Assembly: GCA_963169595.1 (NCBI GenBank)
Contig: CAUJFM010000029.1
Coordinates: 1-15,028 of the forward strand
From: Bacteroidota bacterium
Lineage (GTDB): Bacteria; Bacteroidota; Bacteroidia; Flavobacteriales_F; PHOS-HE28
Direction: 5' to 3'
Length of the DNA: 15,028 nucleotides
The notes below the pieces were generated by a model. That model searched no databases, was not told the origin of the DNA, and saw only the letters and a list, made by a program, of their open reading frames with translations. This document shows positions 7,633 through 14,518 of this stretch, in pieces (position 1 is the first letter of the stretch; the number at the start of each line of letters is the position of its first letter). Both the position numbers and the translations under genes were made by a program.

Positions 7633-10007
7633 CTACATCTTCGAGCTCTTCTGTAGACCACGAACTGTCGCTGTTCATCAGAGCGTTGCACAGTGAGGTC
7701 GATTCCATCCTGGAAACAGAACCCGAGGGCGCGACCAGTGAGAATGTGTTCACAGAACACATTCTGGGTATTCTGTCAGATGCCGGGGAGACGGACAGTC
7801 CGATAAGGTGTCGCTTTGAGAAAGAGAACCGGCATGGCAATACCGAGCTGAAGATCAATGGCTATGCCATCGATGAGAACTTGGAAACCCTGGATCTCTT
7901 CATCACCAGTTATCAGCATTCCCTAGAGCCTTATCGATTGCTGAAGGCTGATTTCGACAAGCTTGTGAAGTGGCCAGTGGCGTTCGCGAATGTTGCGCTC
8001 AAGGGCTATGAAGAGGAGATAGAACCAAGTGCGGCGGAAGCGCTGGCACTGGCCAGGGTTGTCCGCAAGCATCACAAGGAGTTCATCCGCATCAACGTCT
8101 TCCTCATCAGCAACGGAATTGTTCCTCATGAGCCACCAAAGAATGTCAAGCTCAAGGGCTTTGATGAGCTGACGATCAACTACCACATCTGGGATATCGA
8201 ACGGCTTCATCGCCTAGACCAGTCGACGAACAACCGAGATCCGATCCAGATCGATCTGCGAGAGTTGAACGGAAGCGCCATACCGAGCTTGGTGATGCCG
8301 TCGGAGAACGATGTCTATGAGTGCTACCTAGCCATCGTTCCTGGAAAGTTGCTGGCAACCCTCTATCGGAACTATGGGACGCGCTTGTTGGAGAGCAACG
8401 TGCGTGCATTCCTGCAGCAGACTGGTAAGGTCAATAAGGGTATCATGAACACGATTCGGAGTGCACCGGAGATGTTCCTGCCGTACAACAACGGCCTGGC
8501 CGCCACTGCGCTGGACGTACAAACGGAAACTGAACACGGTCAGCTTTATATCACGGGAATGCGTGACTTCCAGATCGTGAACGGAGGGCAAACCACTGCA
8601 TCGTTGTTCCATACCGAGCACAAGCACAAGGTGGACCTGAGCAAGGTCTTCGTGCAGATGAAGCTCACGGTCATCAAAGACGAGGAGAAGAAGAACGCAG
8701 CCGTGCCGGACATCGCCCGTTATGCGAACAGCCAGAACAAAGTTTCTGAGCTGGACCTCACCTCCAACAATCCTATTCTGCAGAAGCTCGAGGAGCTTTC
8801 GCGTACTGTATATGCGATCGACCCTACAGACAGGAACAAGCAGTCGGTATGGTACTTCGAGCGCGTAAAGGGACAGTACCGGGAAGCGCTAGCTAAGGAG
8901 CCCAACAATCGGAAGGAGGCATTCAAGCGGAAGTTCCCGAAGGACCAGTTGATCATCAAGTCCGAGGTGGCCAAGTACATGAACACGTGGAACCGCCTTC
9001 CATACCACGTGGTCAAGGGAGCTGAGAAGAACTACACCATCTTCCTGAAGTCCATCAGCGAGGAGTTCAAGAAGACCATGCCCGGTAGGATCTACTGGGA
9101 GGATGTTGTGGCTAACGCGATACTCTTTCGCGAAACCGACAAGCTCTTTGGCCGTAAGGGCAGGGATGCCATTGGCGACACCAACATCAAGGCGCCCACC
9201 GTTGCCTACGCGTTGGCATATCTCCATGAGGTAACGAAGAACCAACTTGACCTTGGTGCCATATGGCGGGATCAGCGTCTACCGTCAGCCTTGACCGAGG
9301 AGCTCGTCAAGGGCTTGCAGTTTGTTTATGATTTTTTGAACAACCTCTCGGAGTCCTTGATCAGTGAAGCAGCCAAGTATGAACGCACCTGGGATGCGCT
9401 ACGCAGTCAGAAGAGCCATCCATTCGACCTTAAGGCCCTTGCTCCGTTCATGGCCTCCGACGCTCAACGAGCTGCGCGCTATGCCCTGGCCAACGAAGAC
9501 GCCGACAAGGCCCGCAACCATGGTCTGTTGCAGCGCATCACCGACATGGGCACCAAGTTCTGGCATGGACTCAGCATCCATGCACTAAGGGCCGACCTTT
9601 TCGATGCGAACCAGCGGGGCCATATCATGAGTATCTCGAATAAACTCTTGCGCAATGGCACCGGACTTACCACCCGTGAAGTGGAGAAGGGCAATGTGAT
9701 ACTCGACCAGTTCGAGAAAATGGGCTTGGACGCGGATGATATCCGAGCCTTGAGCAAGGAGGAAGAAAAGCCCTTGGTAGACCCGGAGCAGGCCATGCAG
9801 CGATTCACGGTCGTTCCAGACAGTGAATGGCAACGGATCCTGGACATCGGGGAGCAGACAAAGCACTTGAATTACAACGAAGTCAAAGCCATCAAAGAGC
9901 TGCGGACCTACCTGAAGGCGAAGAGTACGGAGATCTTCCCGATCTCCAAGTTGACCTTGGTGGAAGGTGCCATCACGAAGTTGCGGAGGTATGGAGTGAA
10001 GCTGTGA
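7629..10007 (+). CDS. AIPR (abortive infection phage resistance) family protein
   Basis: A 792-residue protein named for lactococcal abortive-infection proteins; its biochemical role is not established. The AIPR block is clear: LLESNVRAFLQQ.GKVNKGI (Asn257-Val-Arg-Ala-Phe), then PYNNGLAATA (285-294), and the signature QIVNGGQTTAS (Asn318 to Ser325). The N-terminal 200 residues include a segment with DLFITSY and other alternating hydrophobics that resembles a nuclease-like alpha/beta core, though I cannot demonstrate an active site. Residues from about 470 to 792 show no family I recognise. It has no membrane segments or signal peptide. It begins with a serine-rich stretch at the ATG that overlaps the previous stop by four bases, and ends six bases before vsr. 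G+C rises along the gene (34/60 at 8701-8760). It may act as an effector or a DNA-binding partner of the nuclease. Confidence 0.9.
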   Translation: MTTSSSSSVDHELSLFIRALHSEVDSILETEPEGATSENVFTEHILGILSDAGETDSPIRCRFEKENRHGNTELKINGYAIDENLETLDLFITSYQHSLEPYRLLKADFDKLVKWPVAFANVALKGYEEEIEPSAAEALALARVVRKHHKEFIRINVFLISNGIVPHEPPKNVKLKGFDELTINYHIWDIERLHRLDQSTNNRDPIQIDLRELNGSAIPSLVMPSENDVYECYLAIVPGKLLATLYRNYGTRLLESNVRAFLQQTGKVNKGIMNTIRSAPEMFLPYNNGLAATALDVQTETEHGQLYITGMRDFQIVNGGQTTASLFHTEHKHKVDLSKVFVQMKLTVIKDEEKKNAAVPDIARYANSQNKVSELDLTSNNPILQKLEELSRTVYAIDPTDRNKQSVWYFERVKGQYREALAKEPNNRKEAFKRKFPKDQLIIKSEVAKYMNTWNRLPYHVVKGAEKNYTIFLKSISEEFKKTMPGRIYWEDVVANAILFRETDKLFGRKGRDAIGDTNIKAPTVAYALAYLHEVTKNQLDLGAIWRDQRLPSALTEELVKGLQFVYDFLNNLSESLISEAAKYERTWDALRSQKSHPFDLKALAPFMASDAQRAARYALANEDADKARNHGLLQRITDMGTKFWHGLSIHALRADLFDANQRGHIMSISNKLLRNGTGLTTREVEKGNVILDQFEKMGLDADDIRALSKEEEKPLVDPEQAMQRFTVVPDSEWQRILDIGEQTKHLNYNEVKAIKELRTYLKAKSTEIFPISKLTLVEGAITKLRRYGVKL

Positions 10008-10013
10008 GCTACT

Positions 10014-10442
10014 ATGCCGCCATCGTCGAAGCGCACGGATGTCTTCACCAGGGCCAAGCGCTCGGAGGTGATGTCACGCATCCGCGGCAAGGGCAACAAG
10101 GCCACGGAGCTGGCCTTGGCCAAGCTCTTCCGGGAGCACAGTATTACCGGCTGGAGGCGACATTACCCCATCACCGGCAAGCCCGACTTCGCCTTTCCCA
10201 AGCACAAGCTGGCGGTGTTCGTGGATGGCTGCTTCTGGCACGGCTGCCCCAAGCATGCGACGCAGCCCAAGGGCAATAAGCGCTTCTGGCAGGAGAAGCT
10301 GGCAGCGAACAAGGCCCGTGACCGCAAGGTGAACCGCGAACTGCGCGCGAGGGGATGGCGGGTGCTGCGCATCTGGGAGCATGACCTGAAGGGTACCCGC
10401 CACGCTTTGGTCCTGAAGCGCCTCGATCGCGCGTTCGGCTAG
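10014..10442 (+). CDS. vsr: Very-short-patch repair endonuclease Vsr
   Basis: Nicks DNA 5' of the T in T:G mismatches formed when 5-methylcytosine deaminates, starting repair back to C:G. Such enzymes are linked to cytosine-5 methyltransferases, as here. Sequence hallmarks are DVFTRAKRSEVMSRIRGKGN at the N terminus (residues 9-28), TE at 31-32, GKPDF with catalytic Asp58, VDGCFWHGCP (70-79) with Asp71 and His76 in the active-site positions and Cys73/Cys78 for the structural zinc, and GWRVLRIWEH (residues 114-123 approximately), where His replaces the Cys zinc ligand of E. coli Vsr. At 142 residues it is slightly shorter than E. coli Vsr. It starts six bases after the AIPR stop. Codon use and G+C (37/60 at 10021-10080, 42/60 at 10321-10380) resemble the host flank more than the other cluster genes. 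Confidence 0.95.
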   Translation: MPPSSKRTDVFTRAKRSEVMSRIRGKGNKATELALAKLFREHSITGWRRHYPITGKPDFAFPKHKLAVFVDGCFWHGCPKHATQPKGNKRFWQEKLAANKARDRKVNRELRARGWRVLRIWEHDLKGTRHALVLKRLDRAFG

Positions 10443-10446
10443 TAAG

Positions 10447-10471
10447 CCTCCTGAGCGGAGGTCGCTCGACC
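10447..10471 (+). terminator. Possible stem-loops after vsr
   Basis: CCTCC (10447-10451) pairs with GGAGG (10457-10461) around a five-base loop, and GGTCG (10460-10464) pairs with CGACC (10467-10471) around CT. The two hairpins share bases and are mutually exclusive. No T-run follows, so intrinsic termination is only a weak call. They lie just after the last cluster gene. Confidence 0.3.
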
Positions 10472-10505
10472 TTGGCAGGGGAGCCCCCCCATCCTTGGCA
10501 CGCCA

Positions 10506-10533
10506 TTGGCAGCGCCCCGCCCGCTTACATTTG
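10506..10533 (+). promoter_or_regulatory. Bacteroidota-type promoter for the peptidyl-prolyl isomerase gene
   Basis: TACATTTG at 10526-10533 matches the TAnnTTTG -7 consensus exactly, with TTG at 10506-10508 at a 17-base spacing as a -33 element. The predicted transcription start near 10540 leaves a short leader before the ATG at 10554. Its presence directly after vsr marks the return to independently transcribed host DNA. Confidence 0.6.
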
Positions 10534-10553
10534 CGCACCATCGAAAACCTGAC

Positions 10554-11231
10554 ATGCACATGCTGCTCCCGTTCTCCTTCATGGGCCTGATGGGCCTTGC
10601 CATGGCCGCCTGCGGCACCGCGGGCACGGACCCTGCGGCCAGCACCCCCGCCACCGAACAACAACCCGCCCAGAAACCTGTGGAAACCATGACCGACGGC
10701 CTCTACGCCAACATCAAGACCAACAAGGGTACCATCGTGATCCGCCTGGAGTACGAGAAGGCCCCCCTCACCGTGGCCAACTTCGTGGCGCTGGCCGAGG
10801 GCCGCATGAAGAACAGTGCCAAGCCCGAGGGCACGCCCTATTACGATGGCATCAAGTTCCACCGCGTGATCGCCGACTTCATGATCCAGGGCGGTGACCC
10901 CACCGGCACCGGCATGGGCGGCCCGGGCTACGCCTTCCCCGACGAGATCCACCCCGACCTGAAGCACAGCCGTCCGGGTACGCTGAGCATGGCCAACGCC
11001 GGCCCGTACACCAACGGCAGCCAGTTCTTCATCACCCACAAGGACACCCCGTGGCTGGATGGCCGCCATGCCGTGTTCGGCTACGTGACCGCCGGGCAGG
11101 ACGTGGTGAACGCCATTGTGCAGGGCGATGTGATGGAGAAGGTGACCATTGAGCGCGTGGGCGATGCCGCCAAGGCCTGGGACCCCATGAAGGTGCTGGC
11201 CGACAACGCGGACAAGTTCCGGAAGCGTTAA
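10554..11231 (+). CDS. Cyclophilin-type peptidyl-prolyl cis-trans isomerase, probable lipoprotein
   Basis: Catalyses cis-trans isomerisation of X-Pro bonds during protein folding, here outside the cytoplasm. From the ATG at 10554 the 225-residue product begins with a short hydrophobic signal ending LAMAACG; Cys20 is the likely lipidated residue, although Met at -3 makes the lipobox imperfect. A low-complexity Ala/Pro/Thr linker (21-45) precedes the cyclophilin domain (about 50-205). Active-site hallmarks are KFHRVI (101-106, Arg104), FMIQGGD (109-115), MANAG (146-150), NGSQFFIT (154-161) and WLDGRHAVFG (167-176). An in-frame TTG at 10506 would add 16 residues but overlaps the -33 promoter element and would spoil the signal peptide, so it is rejected. 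High GC marks it as resident. It converges tail to tail with the DEAD-box helicase, the stop codons overlapping at 11228-11231. Confidence 0.93.
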   Translation: MHMLLPFSFMGLMGLAMAACGTAGTDPAASTPATEQQPAQKPVETMTDGLYANIKTNKGTIVIRLEYEKAPLTVANFVALAEGRMKNSAKPEGTPYYDGIKFHRVIADFMIQGGDPTGTGMGGPGYAFPDEIHPDLKHSRPGTLSMANAGPYTNGSQFFITHKDTPWLDGRHAVFGYVTAGQDVVNAIVQGDVMEKVTIERVGDAAKAWDPMKVLADNADKFRKR

Positions 11232-11240
11232 CGCCTTCCG
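11220..11240. terminator. Inverted repeat spanning two convergent stop codons, candidate bidirectional terminator
   Basis: CGGAAG at 11220-11225 pairs with CTTCCG at 11235-11240. Between them lies the perfect palindrome CGTTAACG (11226-11233) plus one unpaired C. The TTAA at 11228-11231 provides the stop codon of both convergent genes. There is no T-run on either side, so termination is inferred from position and symmetry. Confidence 0.45.
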
Positions 11241-12472
11241 CCACCGCCACCTGAGCGACGGCCACCCCCCTTGCGGCGGTGGCCGTTGCCATTTCCACCC
11301 CGGTCAACGCGGGCGGTGGGGGCATAGGCGGGGCCGCGGCCGATGGCCTCGGGCAGCGGCATCTTCTTCACCTCGTAGCCGATGAGGGCCTCGATGCGGC
11401 CGAACTCGCGCATCTCCTTCTCGTTGACGAAGGTGATGGCCGTGCCCTTGCGCGAGGCGCGCGCGGTGCGGCCCACCCGGTGCACATAGTCCTCCGGGTC
11501 GCGGGGCACGTCGTAGTTGATCACCAGGTCGATGTCGTCGATGTCGATGCCGCGGCTCACCACATCGGTGGCCACCAGGATGCGGAGCTTGCGGTTGCGG
11601 AAGGCGAGCATCACCTCCTCGCGTTCGGCCTGGTCCAGGTCGCTGTGCATGCCGCGCGCGTTGAAGCCCTTCTTCTGCAGGTGGCGGTTCAGGTTCTTCA
11701 CCTCGATCTTGCGGCCGGCGAAGATGACGATGCTGGTGGCCTCGTTGGTGTTGAGGATGTGCTCCAGGATCGCGGCCTTCTGCATGTCGTAGATCACATA
11801 GGCCTGCTGGTCCACGCCCTCGGCGGGCTTGCTCAGGGCGATGGTGATCTCCACCGGATCGTGCAGGATCCGCTTGCTGAGGTCGCGGATGGCCGGGGGC
11901 ATGGTGGCGCTGAAGAGCAGCGTCTGCCGCTCCTTGGGCAGGAAGGTGATGATGCGGTTGATGTCGTCGATGAAGCCCATGTCCATCATCCGGTCGGCCT
12001 CATCGAGCACCAGGAACTCCAGGCCCTTCAGGGGCACATAGCCCAGGTTGAGGTGGCTGAGGAGCTTGCCGGGGGTGGCGATCACCACCTCCACGCCGGT
12101 GGTGAGGGCCTGCTTCTGCTGGTCGAACCCGGCGCCATCGCTGCCGCCGTAGAGGGGGATGGACGTGATGGGCGTGAAGTAGGCGATGGCCTGCATCTGC
12201 TGGTCGATCTGCAGGGCCAGCTCGCGGGTGGGCACCACCACCAGGGCCCGGATGGAGCCTTCCTCCTTGGGCTTGTAGCTGGTGATCACATCGATGAGGG
12301 GGAGCAGGAAGGCGGCGGTCTTGCCGGTGCCGGTCTGCGCGCAGGCGATGAGGTCCCGCCCGTCCAGCGCGGCCGGGATGGCCTGTTCCTGGATGGGGGT
12401 GGGTTTGCGGATGTTCATCGCGTCGAGCCCCGCGAGGAGGTCGTCGCTGATGCCTAGGGAACGAAAATCCAT
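11228..12472 (-). CDS. DEAD-box ATP-dependent RNA helicase, RhlE-like
   Basis: Unwinds structured RNA, probably in ribosome assembly or mRNA decay, in the cytoplasm. From the ATG at 12472 the 414-residue product has all the family motifs: Q motif KPTPIQEQAIP (23-33), Walker A AQTGTGKT (45-52), PTRELALQ (81-88), TPGKL (133-137), DEAD (157-160), SAT (188-190), ATDVVSRGIDIDD (301-313) and HRVGRTAR (331-338). A Gly/Arg/Asn-rich tail (about 388-414) should bind RNA, typical of RhlE-like proteins. An in-frame GTG at 12508 would add 12 residues; I prefer the ATG because MDFRSLGIS is the usual N terminus and because a possible -7 element (12518-12525) would leave the GTG almost no leader. It is convergent with the isomerase gene and 72 bases from the histidine kinase stop. 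Confidence 0.95.
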   Translation of the reverse strand: MDFRSLGISDDLLAGLDAMNIRKPTPIQEQAIPAALDGRDLIACAQTGTGKTAAFLLPLIDVITSYKPKEEGSIRALVVVPTRELALQIDQQMQAIAYFTPITSIPLYGGSDGAGFDQQKQALTTGVEVVIATPGKLLSHLNLGYVPLKGLEFLVLDEADRMMDMGFIDDINRIITFLPKERQTLLFSATMPPAIRDLSKRILHDPVEITIALSKPAEGVDQQAYVIYDMQKAAILEHILNTNEATSIVIFAGRKIEVKNLNRHLQKKGFNARGMHSDLDQAEREEVMLAFRNRKLRILVATDVVSRGIDIDDIDLVINYDVPRDPEDYVHRVGRTARASRKGTAITFVNEKEMREFGRIEALIGYEVKKMPLPEAIGRGPAYAPTARVDRGGNGNGHRRKGGGRRSGGGGGRR

Positions 12473-12517
12473 GTGTGATAAGGGCTCCGCGACGGATGTC
12501 GTGGTCACGGAAGGCCG

Positions 12518-12525
12518 CGAAGATA
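12518..12525 (-). promoter_or_regulatory. Possible -7 element for the DEAD-box helicase gene
   Basis: Read on the minus strand, TATCTTCG matches TAnnTTTG at five of six defined bases, 45 bases before the preferred ATG at 12472. No well-placed TTG is evident upstream. One-mismatch matches arise by chance, so the call is weak. Confidence 0.25.
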
Positions 12526-12544
12526 GGCCGAACGCGGTGGGCTC

Positions 12545-14458
12545 TCAGGAAGCCGACCGCAGCAGGCGCTCTTCGCCCTGGAAGGTGAGGCTGAAGGTGG
12601 TGCCCGATCCCTTGAGGATGTGGAGCTCGCCGTTCAGCTGGTGGGCCAGCACGCGCACCAGTTCCAGTCCGAAGGAGCGCTCGGTGAGGATGGGCTCCTG
12701 GCCCATGCCGCCACCATCATCGCTGAACAGCAGTTCGTACCCGTTGCCGGCGGAGCGCAGGATGATGTTCACCTGGCCCACGGCATCGCCGCGGAAGGCG
12801 TACTTCACGGCGTTGGTGAGCAGCTCGTTGATCACCAGGCTCAGCGGCAGCAGGGAGTCGTCCGGCAGCTGCACGGGCTCGGCGCTCACCTGCACGCTGA
12901 TGCGGTCGTGCGCGCCATGCGTGGCGAGGATGGTGCGGGACAGCTTCTCCAAATACGCCTTCAGCGGACCGGTCTCGCGGCCCACGGTGCGGTAGATGTG
13001 CTCGTGCACCTGGGCCATGGAGCGGATGCGCCCCCGGGCCTCGTCGAACAGGCGTTTCACCTGCGGGTCGGTCATCTGGTCCGCGCGCAGGGAGAGCAGG
13101 CTGTCCACCACCTGCAGGTTGTTCTTCACGCGGTGATGGATCTCCTTGATCACGATCTCCTTCTCCTCCTCACTGACCAGGGATTCCTTCAGGCGCAGGT
13201 TCTGGCGCTCCAGTTCCAGGTTCTTCGCCTCGATCTCCGCCCGCTGCCGGTTCACCACCTCGTTCTTCAGCTTCAGGCGCCGGGTGTTGCGCAGCAGGAT
13301 GCGGCTCATGATCAGCAGGGCCACGGTGAGCAGCAGCAGGGCCACGGCCAGGGTCATCACCAGCAGGCCGCGGCGCTTTTCGCGGTCCAGCAGGTGTTGT
13401 TGCTGTTCGTTCTGGTCGCGTAGCTGCGCATTGTCCTGTTCGGCGCGCTGGGAGCGGTATTCCTCCTGCAGGGCGGCCACCTTCAACGCCACCTGCGACC
13501 GTTGCAGGGAATCCTGCTGGTGCTCGATCCATTGCAGGTGGCCCAGGGCCGCCTTCCAGTCCTGCTGGGCCAGTGCCATGCGGTACTGCAGGTCCTTCAG
13601 GGTGGAGGCGTTGGACCACGAGTAGGTCTGCTGGAGCTGTTCGGCGGCCTGTTCGCAGGCGGTGCGTGCCTCGCTGGTGCGGCCCATGGCGAGGTGGATC
13701 CGGGCCCGCGTGGCCTGCAGGTCGAAGTGGTCCTGCGGGGTGGCCACACCGGTCGCCGTGCGTTCAGCTTTGATGAGCAGGGGCAGCGCATCATGCGGCT
13801 GGGAGCGCTCCAACAGGATACGCGCCATCAGCAGGTGGGTGAGCATCTCGTTGCGCGAGGGCGGCTGGCCCTCCGTGCGCACCAGGATCTGACGGCCGAT
13901 GCGCAGGGCCTCGTCCGAACGGCCGTCGGCACGCAGGGCGTCCATCAGGAGCAGCTCGCTCGCGATGATCCGCGCGGGATCCTTCTGGGGTATTTCCAGG
14001 GTCAAGGCCTTCTGGGCCTCGCTCACGGCCTTGTCCGTGCGGCCATTGAGCAGGTAGGCGCGGGACAGCTGGCGCAGGTCCTCGGCCATGGCGGCGGCGG
14101 AGCCCATGGCCTGCGCCAGTTCCAGGGCACGCAGCACGCTTTGCACATGCTCGGCGTGCAGGCCGGCCCGTTCCTCCATGGCGCCGATGGCCAGCCAGGC
14201 CCGGTGCTCATCCTTCGCCTCGCCCATTTCCTCGGCGATGGACAAGGCCCGGCGGGCATGTCCCAGCGCGATGGCGGGATCGGTGGCCATGTCGCGTTCC
14301 GCCAGGACCAGCAGGGCATCCATGCGTTCCTCCACCGTGGCCTCGCTGCCCAGCGCATAGTGCAGGCTGTCCGGACTGATGGACGCCTCGGCACGGAGCG
14401 CAGCGAGCAGGAGGAGCAGGGCGAAGAGGGGACGGCCCCAAGCGAACGGTGATGGCAT
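12545..14458 (-). CDS. TPR-containing membrane sensor histidine kinase (HisKA_2 type)
   Basis: A 637-residue sensor kinase that should autophosphorylate and pass phosphate to an unlinked response regulator. The N terminus is a signal peptide (residues 1-25, Leu/Ala-rich core). Residues about 28-330 are helical repeats resembling tetratricopeptide repeats (patterns such as ALGHARRALSIAEE, KAVSEAQKALTLE), presumably in the periplasm. A coiled coil (about 330-360) leads to one membrane helix (about 362-388), then a second coiled coil. The HisKA_2 H box is EIHHRVKNNLQ, with His441 or His442 as phospho-acceptor. The ATPase domain has N box NELLTNAVKYAF (near 540), G1 SDDGGGM (near 580) and G2 SFGLELV, then SGTTFSLTF. 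The ATG at 14458 is chosen because it begins the signal peptide; upstream extension in frame would run into antisense cutC. It diverges from cutC. The ligand is unknown. Confidence 0.92.
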   Translation of the reverse strand: MPSPFAWGRPLFALLLLLAALRAEASISPDSLHYALGSEATVEERMDALLVLAERDMATDPAIALGHARRALSIAEEMGEAKDEHRAWLAIGAMEERAGLHAEHVQSVLRALELAQAMGSAAAMAEDLRQLSRAYLLNGRTDKAVSEAQKALTLEIPQKDPARIIASELLLMDALRADGRSDEALRIGRQILVRTEGQPPSRNEMLTHLLMARILLERSQPHDALPLLIKAERTATGVATPQDHFDLQATRARIHLAMGRTSEARTACEQAAEQLQQTYSWSNASTLKDLQYRMALAQQDWKAALGHLQWIEHQQDSLQRSQVALKVAALQEEYRSQRAEQDNAQLRDQNEQQQHLLDREKRRGLLVMTLAVALLLLTVALLIMSRILLRNTRRLKLKNEVVNRQRAEIEAKNLELERQNLRLKESLVSEEEKEIVIKEIHHRVKNNLQVVDSLLSLRADQMTDPQVKRLFDEARGRIRSMAQVHEHIYRTVGRETGPLKAYLEKLSRTILATHGAHDRISVQVSAEPVQLPDDSLLPLSLVINELLTNAVKYAFRGDAVGQVNIILRSAGNGYELLFSDDGGGMGQEPILTERSFGLELVRVLAHQLNGELHILKGSGTTFSLTFQGEERLLRSAS

Positions 14459-14506
14459 GACGGCCGTCTTGTACGCAGGAATGGGCCCAGGGTTGCGGCT
14501 GGCGGC

Positions 14507-14514
14507 TATGTTTG
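14507..14514 (+). promoter_or_regulatory. Bacteroidota-type -7 element of cutC, implying a near-leaderless transcript
   Basis: TATGTTTG matches TAnnTTTG exactly and ends four bases before the cutC ATG at 14519. Given the usual distance from this element to the transcription start, the message would begin at or within a base or two of the start codon. A TTG at 14493-14495 lies too close (11 bases) to be a normal -33 element. Confidence 0.45.
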
Positions 14515-14518
14515 GTGC

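Larger units (their letters stand above)
657..10442 (+). other. Predicted MORC/Z1-type restriction-modification defence cluster
   Basis: Seven same-strand genes with no opposite-strand interruption. Six are tightly packed and recognisable: cytosine-5 methyltransferase, GHKL (paraMORC) ATPase, Z1 helicase, PD-(D/E)XK protein, AIPR protein and Vsr. Such neighbourhoods are known from comparative genomics as predicted restriction systems. The first gene (657-1079) is included only by position. G+C is lower than in both flanks for most of the length (26/60 at 1561-1620, 28/60 at 5341-5400, against 43/60 at 11041-11100), which supports horizontal acquisition. Boundaries are approximate; the last gene has flank-like composition. 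Confidence 0.8.

Noticed and set aside
1156..10442. Assignment as BREX, DISARM, Dnd or a type I/III restriction system
   Set aside because: There is no PglZ, BrxC/L, DrmA/B, Dnd, specificity subunit, or Mod/Res gene; the Z1 and GHKL genes fit the MORC-type class instead.
591..10500. CTTGGCA at 591-597 and again at 10471-10477 and 10494-10500 as a possible target-site or attachment repeat
   Set aside because: Seven bases are too few over this distance, the flanking bases do not agree, and there is no integrase or transposase.
10074..11069. 331-codon minus-strand frame across vsr and the isomerase gene
   Set aside because: It is antisense to two genes with clear catalytic motifs and spans a host promoter; composition is typical of a shadow frame.
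11279..12457. Long plus-strand open frame (392 codons) antisense to the DEAD-box helicase
   Set aside because: It is His/Gly/Leu/Val-rich with no domain, and the opposite strand encodes every conserved helicase motif. High GC produces such shadows.
12473..12508. GTG start for the DEAD-box helicase
   Set aside because: The ATG at 12472 gives the family-typical N terminus and a normal leader after the possible -7 element.
12620..14452. Long plus-strand open frames antisense to the histidine kinase
   Set aside because: Low-complexity Gln/His/Leu/Gly composition and no recognisable motif, whereas the minus strand carries a complete kinase.
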